Shown here piece after piece: positions 54,427-64,000 of a DNA stretch of 64,000 bases. Source of the stretch: Rhizophagus clarus (taxonomy: Eukaryota > Glomeromycota > Glomeromycetes > Glomerales > Glomeraceae); assembly GCA_015698045.1 (NCBI GenBank), contig BLAL01000285.1, forward strand, positions 1-64,000, given 5' to 3'. A program made the translations under genes and the position numbers. Under the pieces are notes generated by a model. It saw only the letters and a program-made list of their open reading frames with translations, was not told the DNA's origin and made no database searches. Numbering within the stretch: position 1 is the stretch's first letter; every line of letters begins with the position of its first letter.

Positions 54427-57400
54427 ATGTCCACTGATACGCTTTCGTTGGAGTCACGTATAGAAAAAGAGAACATAAAATTTTATGATTATAATGAATT
54501 TATCGATATAAAAGAAATAAGCGTTAATAAAACATATAGTGCAAATTGGAAACTAGATGAGAAACCTATAGTATTAAAGTCATTTAATTTAGATAATGAT
54601 GTTATTGAAGAAATTATCAATGAGGTAAATAAGGTTTTTCTTTTTTTAAATTAGCGTGTAGCCGTGTAAGTTTTTTAGGTTGTAATTGTTGTAAATGACG
54701 TTCCGCCTTAAGTGAATTTGTATTCTACGCATAATATAATGATATATAAGTTTTGTGATTGGTGAATAAACTTTATTAATATTTCACGTGATCCTGCAAA
54801 AAATTTTGAATTTAGTTACATCGAAATGGCGATTTTAATAATGTGATCATGGAAACATATGGAATAACAAAGACTAATTCAGGTATAGTTATTATTATTA
54901 TTTTTTTTTTTTTAACGAGCCATTGCATGTTTTTAATCACGAAGTAGAAATCACGGCAAAAACCGAATATAATCGGTGAATTGTGTAAATATTCTGAATG
55001 TCATTTACTTTCAATTTTAGATAATTATTTTTTGGTGGTAGAATATGCAGATAGAGGCTCACTTCGTAGTTACCTGGATACGAATTTGCTTTCGTTGGAT
55101 TGGAGAGACAAATATAGATTAGCTCTTCAATTATCTAAAGCGATAGAATATTTGCACGAAAGAGAAATAGTGCATAAAGATTTACATTCAGGCAGTATAC
55201 TTATACGAAACAACTCCATTATGTTAGCAGATTCTGGATTAAGCAAGCGCATTAGAGATGCCAGTCAAAATTCATCAAATTCATTCGATACTATTCCTTA
55301 TATTGATCCACGAGGGATTGATGAAGAAAAGTATGAGTTGAACAAGAAAAGCGATGTTTATAGCGTCGGAGTATTACTTTGGGAATTGACAAGCAGAAAA
55401 AAACCTTTTGCCGATTATGTATATGATTCATCATTGATTAAGAGAATCACACAAGGATTAAGAGAAGAAATAGTAGAAGGTACACCTGAAGAATATTCTA
55501 ATCTTTATTCAAGTAAGTGAGGTTTTTGTGATAAATTTTAAATTGTACTCAAGAAGCACTGCCAAATGAACCAAAAGACAATATCGTCAAAAATATATAT
55601 TTATATATTTTTTTATTATTTATTTAGAATGTTGGGATTTTGATCCAGATAAAAGGCCTACAATTCGAGAGGTGGTTGCAACTTTATCGTCACAACAAAC
55701 AATTCAACAATTTAAGTTGAATCATGGATTATTCTTGAATGGGTATGACATAGTACCTAGTAACCAAGCCATATTTATTAAAGATGGCAAGTTGAATAGT
55801 AGTTCATATGAGGGTCAACCTTTAGTGTATACGTCCATTAACGATCGTAACTCTCGGGTGAATTTATTGAGTTTTAATTCAGACGATGACGACGTTGAAC
55901 TTAACGAGTCTTTACGACCATCAGATATATGTGTTAATTTTCCCGTCACCGAAATTACTTATAATGTTGATTTATCAGAATCTTTTTCAAACTTTACGGA
56001 TGAAGAAATTTTTTATGATACGTACGGTCATCTATTTCCAAAGAAAATTTTAATTGGTGGTAAATTATTTATCGGTGATCTTAATTCAGCCACTTCAACA
56101 CAAATTGATATGTTTAAATTTTTCTTAACTTGTGTATATGATTCGATTAAAAATAAAAGAGAAAATCCATTCAAATATTTATCAACCTTAAATTTTATAC
56201 CAAAAATAATGACTTCAAATAGAGAAAATTTAGATTCTTATGAAAAGTTAATCAATTGGATGAATAATTTATTTCAAGACGTTTCAACCGATATAATTTC
56301 TTATGAAGATCTCATTCCCATTTCTCAATTAAAATTAAATACAATTTCATTGATAGATGAGAAACTACCTGGAATTTTTAATTTTAAAGAAAAATTAACT
56401 TTAGATGATTGGGTTGGAAATTCAAAATTCATAAGTTGGGTTAAGAAATTTAAACTTCTTCATGGTTTAATAATTGATCAAGAATTAGGAAATAGCGAGG
56501 AAATTGCTATTGATTTAATTAATTTTCCTAATATCTTAGATTCAAACGATAAATTTTGTTTAGAAATTGTGAAATTAACAAACACTTTGGAAGAAATTTT
56601 GATTAATAACAATATCCTTTTCGTTACAGATGATGATAAAGATATTAATTCATTTCCATTTATTAAATTAGATACTAAGCATGATGATTTAAGCTGTGAG
56701 GATCTGGATCACGCACACTTTTTAGTAAAGAGTGAACGATACAAAATTTCATTGGATAGAAATGATATTAAGCCTTCGGAAAAATTTAAAAATGCGATAG
56801 AGAATGCACTTGATAATATGATGCCATTAATATGTTTACAAGAAGTTTTTAACAAATATGGATATTTTTTTCCATTAAATATAATCTTGGGGAAATCTCT
56901 CAAAAATGTTATGTTCAACACAACTTATACTTCAAAAAGGATTGATTTAGAATCACCAATATTTGAATCTTTAAAATCACATTTAGAAGATTTTAACATT
57001 TCACATCTTTTAACGCAAAATGGAAATGTTATTGAGGAAAATGAACTATCCGATTGGATTCAAAATACAAATGATTTAGAAATTATTGAATTCAATAATA
57101 TAATTTCTTTATATGATATTCTTGAAATAGAACAGAAGAGGAGAATTGATATTGTTGTAAATAAACAAAATGATTATAAAATTATAATGACTGGAAGTGT
57201 TGAATTGAAAGATTTAAAAGTTAAAAATACTAAAAAAATCAAGATAAATATTGAACCATCATTAAAGAATGAAAATTATGAAGTTTTTGGATCAATTATT
57301 TCAAAGGATAATATAAAGTTGGATGATGTTATTGTAACATTTGGACCCTATGAAATTGATAAATTTACTGCGACGATAAAAACTTTAGGAAATACAACTT

Positions 57401-59587
57401 TTAATATGAAAGGATGTTATATTATGTGGATTATTATTGGGAATCCTTCAAAATTATCAGTTTTTAGTCCGAAGAATAGAGATGTAAAGGTTGAATATTT
57501 TAAGGAATCTCTTAAATTACAACGTAATATTTCTTCCTATTCGATTAAAACTTCTCATCAATTATCTCAAGGTTATGATATCTCTATTAATTGTTCTAAA
57601 CCTATAAATATTAAGTTAACTGGATGGTCAAATAATCGCGTTTATTTTAATATTTCAAATTTAAGCATAAATTTTAATTATGCTGATAATATTGAAGTAG
57701 CAATCTGTATTTTAGATTATGAGAATTCAAAAATTGATGTTAGTGAAGGAATATATTCAGGATACGTTTTAACTGCTGAAAGTAATTTTTCGGAAGGTAT
57801 GATGATTCTTGTCTTACAAATATAAATAATTTAATGTATACTTATATAAATGTATATTTTTTATTACAGAGTCAATGATAAAAAAGAAAGCATACTCCGC
57901 GCAAGAATATTTAAACTGCAATTATCCAACAAAGAAATTAAGGGAAGAAGAAACCAAATTATATATTAATAATAGAAATTTAATTGGACATTTAGACTTA
58001 TCTGATTTTGTTAATTTAAAGAAATTGAATTGCTCTGAAAATCAAATAACTAGTTTAGATATCAGCAAGAATGAGTTATTAACTGAGCTTGATTGTTATC
58101 AAAACAAGTTAACCAATTTAGATTTAAGCAATTGTTCAAATATTATCTATGTTAATGTTCATCATAATTACATCAGTGATATAAAATTACCAATTATAAA
58201 TAACGTAGAATATTTAAATTTGTTAGATAATTTATTTTATCAAAACTTGAGCTGCTTTTGTCATTTTGTTTATTTAAAAGAATTACATATAGAAAATAAC
58301 AAGTTTATCGGTAGTTTAGAACATTTAAGAAATTTAGTTAAATTAAAAAGTTTAAGTATTAGTAATACAGATATAGATTCTGGTTTAGAATATTTACCCG
58401 ATAGTGTGGAAAATTTTCGATGCTTGGCAAATGAAAGACCCGAAGCGAAAGTGAAAAAAATATATGAACAACTGATGATTTATGCTATCAACAAGAGTGA
58501 TGCCTATAAAGGTAGATATAATTTGAGAGCATGGAAAGTAAATTGGAAGTTAGTTAAAGAAAAGGAAGCTCTTCAAAATCAAATAAAACAAGATGAAAAG
58601 ATAGATGATAAATTTATAGAACTTGCAAAAGAAGAAGGTAAATTACAAGCAAAAGAAGAAGAGTTGTTAAAAAAGAATGAATATTTGGAGCAAGAAATAA
58701 AACATTTGAGAGAAATGGTTGAGGATTTAAAGGCCAAATTAGAACAAAAAGAGAAAGGTTATCAAGAAATTTTACAACAATTAAAAGTTAAAGAGGAAGA
58801 ATTAAAATCTTCTGCTGCTGAACATTATATAAAAAAAGAAGAATTGCAAATAGAAGTAAATATTTTAAATCAGGAATTATTAACTAAAGAAGAAGATGTA
58901 AAACAATCGGAAAAACAATTGGAAGAAACGAATAGGGAATTGGAAACTAAAGAAGAAGAATCAACCAACTTAAAGCATGAATTAGACCAAATTAAATTAT
59001 CATATTCTAATATTGATGATAAAAGAGCGAAATTAAGAGATATCAAACAAAAACTCAATTATGAAAAATGGTATACTAAAGCTGATACAACGCAACTAAG
59101 AAAGCAAATAGAAAAATTAAAAACAGAGATAAATTCATTACAAAGTCAAGTGAAGAGGGCTGATAAAATAGAGAAAGAACTTGAAGAGATCAAAAAAAAT
59201 AAAGATGACCTTCAAAATGAAAAAATCCTTCAGCAAGGCCATATAGAAAAACTTCAGAAAGATAAGGAAACTTTACAACATAAACTTGAAGTTCGTAATT
59301 CCGAATTAAAGGATAAAGAAGAACTTATTAGTGAACTTCAACAAGAAAACAAGCGACGTATTGATGGACTTCAAACAAAATTGAGTGAAGAAACCAGAAA
59401 ATATCAAAATTCTCAGGAGGAACTTAATGCTCTTAATGACCAATTAAAGGTTAAAGAAGAACTTATACAACAAAACATGCGACATATTGATGAACTTCAA
59501 AGGAGATTGGATGAAGAAACCAGAAAATATCAAAACTCACAGGAGAAACTTAGTGCGATAAAGAAGATCTTCAAAGAAACTGAATGA
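54427..59587 (+). CDS. Pseudokinase fused to unknown region, LRRs and a long coiled coil
   Basis: The exons are 54427-54624, 54816-54882, 55021-55512, 55628-57796 and 57870-59587; all phases agree over 1,547 residues. The kinase-like part (about 15-290) keeps Lys51 (IVLKSF) but has lost the Gly loop (ISVNKTYSA). The catalytic loop reads HKDLHSGS (Asp142 kept, Asn replaced by Ser147) and DFG is DSG (159-161), so it is probably inactive. Residues about 290-975 have no firm family; YGHLFPKKILIGGKLF (385-400) and KYGYFFPLNIILGKSL (about 660) faintly recall the YGTHY-GG signature of MACPF proteins. Then come LRRs (LKKLNCSENQITSLDIS, about 1020-1140) and a 350-residue coiled coil. The last intron (73 nt, donor GGAAG-GTATGA, acceptor TTACAG) is the weakest call; without it two genes result. 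Confidence 0.7.
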
Positions 59588-60697
59588 GAAGATAAAGAAT
59601 TAGAGATTATAACTTATTAATCATTCAATTTACCAAAATTGTATAGGGTTTTCTTTTTAGCGTTGTATTTTTGTATTTTATATAATAAATTTGCTTTTTC
59701 TAAAATAAAATTATAATTATAACTTTTGTCGTCTTTTTACCTTGATTACTTAATTTATTTTTGCTTAAAAATAGCGTGAAATAACAGTGATGGTGTAGTA
59801 TATTGTATATACTGAAAAATCACCCTGATTCATTAATAACTCAAAATAATACGTATAGTTCTAACTTTGAAATAATTATTTAGAGCTGCTGATGTTAATT
59901 TGGGGCTAAATGGTTCTTATTATGTATGTTGCTTAAATCCTTCGCTTTCTTCGTTGCTTTTTTTACAATACACATTTCTATGTTTGCATCGCACTGGTTC
60001 GTTAAAAGAATTTTTTACAAAAAAGAGATCAATTTATAAAATTGTTTGACAAAATTACGTAATATATTAACAGTTAATAATACTAATTAATTATGCAATA
60101 TAATTCACAGTACTGTACATTGATATTCGACCTTCATGCCGAATACCGAACTATAAAATCTTGATGTAACAAAATTTAGGTCTGGAATGGACTAAATAGT
60201 GTAACAGATTTTATTAATGGGTAGTACTGATCCGTCACACCATACTTTGATATGTATAATTCGATCCTATTTATCACGATAAATATAATAGGTTCTTAAT
60301 TCATTTTGGGATAAAATGTATTTAGCGTTAAATATAAAGTTTATAATTTAATTAAACAAACAAATACTAATCAGTCTTTACTAGGTATAACTATTTGAAT
60401 TTAAGGGCTACAATTTTATAATTTTATAACAATTGACAAACATCATTTTTATCAATATTAAGATTATTATTAGTTGTAAGAATGAAAATTATGAAATACC
60501 ATTCAAATTATACTTTCTGAACTACAATACAAATTATATTCCATAATTCCTTAATTACTACATCAATTAAAATGGATTCACATTAAAAAAAAATCTTTTA
60601 ATTAAGTCTACGTGATAATTTACATAAATTTATTGTATAACGGCTAAAATAATAATATTTGAGCGTTAAATATTACCTATAAAATATAAGTTCTATT
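59588..60697. other. Convergent intergenic region
   Basis: This lies between the 3' ends of the pseudokinase-LRR gene and the minus-strand kinase. AT-rich; no feature seen apart from AATAAA-type signals (59,684-59,712). Confidence 0.4.
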
Positions 60698-62444
60698 TTA
60701 GATAATTATACTTTTACTCATCTGTAATATAAAAAAATAAAAAAAATAAAACCATTAATAAAATTAAATTAAAAGATAAATGAAAAATAATAATACGTAC
60801 GCTTACATTATCACTCATCTTCAATTGAGAGACATCAATTTGTAAAGATTCTATTAAGCAAAATGAAATGTATTATCGTTATTATTTAATTCGAAAGTTT
60901 TTAATGTAAAAAGATTTAATTACCTGAAAATTCCGTGCTTGTTATATTATCGTAATGTTTGTAAAAATCATCAGAATTCTTTGGTTCAGGTAGATCATTA
61001 AATTTAAATAATCTACTTGTATAAATAGCCTCTGAATGTGTTTCATATGATAAATTGGTCGATAATATAGTACTATTAGTTGATAAATTATTATTAATTT
61101 CTTCTGCCTCGTTGATTTGCTTTTTTAATTCAAATTGATTGTCGAACCAATTCCACCATTGGTATAAAGTGAATTCGACCTCCCCCATTTTTGGTCGATT
61201 TAATAAATTTGCGTCTAAACATCTTTTTATCAACTGTACAATTAATTGCGGTACTTTGATATTAAACCTCGGTCTTAATCCTAAACAAATTTTCATCGCC
61301 AAATTTTTATCATGTTTTACATAATGATAAGGACGTAATCCAGAAATTACTTCATACATAATAATACCAAAGCTATAAACATCAGCTGCTTTAGTATATT
61401 TTTGTCCCCTTAAAATTTCAGGTGCTATATAAGGTAAAACACCATATATAGCGTTATTTGTGTCGTCTAATTTGCTATAGTCTGCGGGTTTACATAACCC
61501 CATGTCAGTTATACTAGTACTATTAAAAAACCTTAATATATTGCCAATATGTAAATCTCGATGAATTAATTCTTTTCCATGAATTTTCTTAAGTCCATAT
61601 GCAATGCGCCATAGGTCATGAAACTTAGTATACCAGCTTAATTCTTTATAATATGTATCCAAATAATTTCGTAAACTTCCATAGTCTGCATAATCTAAAA
61701 CCATAATATAATTTTTTGTTTCTGGATTTTGAGTTATTCCGTAAAGTCTAGTAATAGAAAAATTATCTTCAATTTTATGATGTAATGTAATCTATACGAA
61801 TAAGAAAGAATGAATAAAAAAAAAATATGTGTATTAGTAAATATTCTAAATTCAAATTTCATTATCACCATTTTCAAAATGATGTACGCAGTTATATCCG
61901 ACCGAATAAAAAAAAGAAAATCGAAAACCGGACAGGACAAAAACCGGACGAAACTCGGATGAAATTCGAACAAAAGCCGGACGAAATATCGGTATTCGAT
62001 TCAATCACGAATAAATAGTCCACATCATTTTGAAAACGGCGATAAAAAATTAATAAAAATTTATACCTCGTTGAGAAATTCCAATGTAACATTTTTTGAA
62101 TTATTTAAACTTTTTAATGCTACTTCTTTGTTTTGACATATTCTTTTCCAACTTTTAGTTTTATCATTCCAATTAGTTATAAATCCATCAGTCCAATTTG
62201 CTTTATACACTTTACCATATCCTCCTTTTGCGATAAATTCAATATTATAAAATTTATCATAAGGTAACCATTCCAATACTTCTTCAGAATTATTTGCCAA
62301 TAATTGAGTATTTTGAATAAATTTGTCAATGTCATTACTGCCACTAGTCCAATTTTCAAAGTCTTGTTGAAAATGTGCTGCATTACATCCTTTACACCAC
62401 CTATATTCAGTATTTTTTCGATAACATACTATGCATGGACTCAT
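60698..62444 (-). CDS. TKL-type protein kinase with N-terminal Cys-pair motif
   Basis: The exons are 62444-62067, 61791-60924, 60850-60807 and 60721-60698; phases agree for 437 residues. The N-terminus has two CxxC pairs (CIVC 4-7, CKGC 17-20) in a zinc-knuckle-like head with HFQQDFENWTSG, a head typical of the very large Rhizophagus kinase family. The kinase has Gly loop AKGGYGKV (72-79), Lys111 (VALKSL), HRDLHIGN (Asp205, Asn210) and DMG in place of DFG (222-224). PYIAPEILRGQ and DVYSFGIIMYE follow, so it should be active. The C-terminal tail (SLQIDVSQLKM) comes from a 44-nt mini-exon, and the last exon is 24 nt; these two small exons are less certain than the rest. Confidence 0.85.
61862..62045. 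mobile_element. MITE in the first intron of the kinase gene
   Basis: The ends TTATCACCATTTTCAAAATG (61,862) and CATTTTGAAAACGGCGATAA (ending 62,045) are inverted repeats with two or three mismatches. The interior is rich in CCGGACGAAA / TTCGGTC words. A related shorter copy is at 63,124-63,258. The insertion lengthens the intron to 275 nt. Confidence 0.65.
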
Positions 62445-63123
62445 TTTTTTAGATAAATTATTTGAAAAAAAAAAAAAAATTTAAGGTCGAACAAAAATTG
62501 CATATCACTTTATATAAAAAAATTCAATGTGATCGACATTCAGTTTGTTTGTTACAAAATGTACCTAAGCCACGATGTCGTATTGTTAATCAACAATCAA
62601 GCAATGTAATACATTACACAAACAAATATTAGAAGTACTTTGGCGAAAACAAACTTAGCCAATATACAATACAGAAAGGAAATTCAAAAAAAAAAAAAAA
62701 GAATTCTGCGACAGAATATGACAATATATTGCATGGATCATCATATAAGACAAAGCAAAGAACTTCAGTTATTAAGGAACTAATATCAACATGATGTTCT
62801 CAAAGAGAGCATTTCTGGAAATCTGAACAAAATTCGTATTTTCTAATAAGACTGATTTTTGAAAAAAAAGCTTAATTATGCTGTTGACGTTACAAGAATA
62901 TGTTATACCGAATTTAATCAGTTCAAAGATTACAAAGGAGATGAAATATTTTTTTAAAAAAAATTCATAATTTAGTATTGGTAACGATGCATCTAATTTC
63001 TAACATAACATTTAATCTTCTAATTGTCTAATAATTACGAACTTTATTTTCGTTGTCATGCATATATGTATATACTGTATATAGATAATTAAATTTTTTC
63101 GAATATAATTGGATACACGTGAA
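62445..63123. other. 5' flank of the kinase and AT-rich intergenic region
   Basis: A 13-base A run precedes the kinase ATG. No gene, RNA or strong repeat recognised. Confidence 0.4.
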
Positions 63124-63258
63124 TTATCACCGTTTTCAAAATTGTGTGGGCTATTTATTCGTGATTGGATATTCGAATGCCGATATTCGTCCGGTTTTCG
63201 GTTTTCCTTTTTTTTTTATTCGAATATAACTGCATTCATTATTTGAATACGGCGATAA
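63124..63258. mobile_element. Second copy of the intronic MITE family
   Basis: TTATCACCGTTTTCAAAA at the left and GAATACGGCGATAA at the right repeat the ends of the element at 61,862-62,045. The interior shares GTCCGGTTTTCGGTTTTC in inverted orientation. It is 135 bp, about 50 bp shorter than the other copy. Confidence 0.6.
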
Positions 63259-63860
63259 ATTGACAAATTTATATTGTAAATTTTAACAAATGAAAGTACA
63301 CTATAATTATTATGTTAACGGTTTCTCATTTCTGGGCTCTGGTTTCCGAGATAAACCTAGGCTAAGTGTGGAGGAAGTGGAGCTTTACCAACCTTTATAA
63401 AAAATATTGTAATAAAACTTACATTTGTATTAGGATTTTTGTACATAATATATTGTTTTTTTAAAGGTTCCGATTAAGTACCGTTTTACTTTCTTCATAT
63501 AAATTACTATTGAATTATTTATTCTTATTGACGTATACTCGTATAATGTCACGATGAAATCATGGTTCTCGGATATAATTATTTCTTCTACAAAAAAAAA
63601 ATGCCTCATGAAAATATTTACGGAAAATATTTGCGGTAAATCTTTTTTTTTTTTTAAATAAAAAAAAATAAATAATAAAATTTCCGCATAGAAAAAAATA
63701 AATCTGAAATGGGATTATTAATATTTATAATCAAAAATGCCTTTGAATTTACACATTTTTTACTTATTGTTGATTGTCCATTATCCATTATCTGTTATAT
63801 ATCGATCGACATAAAATTTTTTCCACCCCACGTGATCTTAAATAATTTGCTACCCGTGCA
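63259..63860. other. AT-rich intergenic region
   Basis: No feature recognised. Homopolymer A/T runs at 63,590 and 63,645. Confidence 0.4.
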
Positions 63861-64000
63861 GGGATGCAAACGGTCGGTCACGGTCGGTAACCGGTTACCT
63901 TTGACCGACCGACCGTTTTGGCTGACCGTTTTCCTGACCGTTTAACCGACCGTTTGACCGACCACTTTTTTCCTTTTATCGAATTTAGTCAAGACAAAAC
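63861..64000. repeat. GACCGACCGTTT word array, partial, runs off the right edge
   Basis: It starts at CAGGGATGCAAACGGTCGG and continues with GGTCGGT / ACCGACC words in both orientations (GGTAACCGGTTACC palindrome, then GACCGACCGTTTTGG). CAGGGATG at the left border is hAT-like. The right end would lie beyond the window, so the element cannot be closed. Confidence 0.5.

Overview
This is an extremely AT-rich eukaryotic nuclear window. Genes are sparse, introns are short (about 60-90 nt, GT-AG, with CTAAC-like branch sites) and repeats are dense. The gene content fits an arbuscular mycorrhizal fungus (Glomeromycotina), most likely Rhizophagus or a close relative: TKL-type kinases with a Cys-pair N-terminus, a kinase fused to a long Sel1 array, an F-box protein, a Crinkler-type N-terminus, an Mrr-like nuclease and GIMAP/AIG1-like GTPases. 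The species call is inference from family content; no rRNA or other marker is present.

Left end (1-8,430): a decayed, compact, virus/Polinton-like block. It holds a coiled-coil plus Gag-like capsid gene, an A32/FtsK-HerA-type packaging ATPase pseudogene, two small unknown genes, a protein with an NPLTGR motif and zinc ribbon, a family B DNA polymerase pseudogene and an SF3 primase-helicase pseudogene. Nearly all carry stops or frameshifts. Past the helicase lie GGAACAGAT direct and inverted repeats (8,707-8,900).

9,300-15,500: a TIR element full of TGGACA words (9,534-10,457) abuts remnants of a minus-strand gene with an astacin-like tail and a membrane segment. Next is a four-exon gene (12,724-14,252) joining a Crinkler N-terminal domain to a trypsin-like protease with a complete His/Asp/Ser triad. 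Coding-looking debris follows.

16,300-22,000: a five-exon, 1,586-residue active-looking kinase with a Sel1-repeat array; its first intron carries a MITE. 22,000-30,700 is almost gene-free repeat country, with one small membrane coiled-coil gene (29,262-29,668). 30,705-33,443 is a single-exon P-loop GTPase with a collagen-like Gly-rich middle. 33,500-38,950 is tandem and dispersed repeat. 38,973-40,298 is an AIG1-like GTPase with a GC-AG intron. 40,695-43,510 holds three foldback elements.

45,072-46,838 is a retroposon bounded by a perfect 15-bp target-site duplication. It carries only a LINE ORF1 with one in-frame stop. Then come an F-box/LRR protein (47,108), a hAT-like element made of GGCCAAA words (48,640), a short Psf1-like GINS subunit (49,118), a three-copy tandem repeat (50,600) and a four-exon Mrr-like nuclease (51,740-53,094).

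Right end: a five-exon 1,547-residue protein joins a pseudokinase, a large unknown region, leucine-rich repeats and a long coiled coil (54,427-59,587). A four-exon TKL kinase lies on the minus strand (60,698-62,444), with a MITE in its intron and a second MITE copy at 63,124. The window ends in a GACCGACCGTTT word array.

The kinases, GTPases, F-box, Crinkler-protease and nuclease are stand-alone members of expanded signalling, effector and defence-like families; nothing suggests operon-like cooperation. The one block whose genes would work together is the decayed replication and packaging module at the left end.
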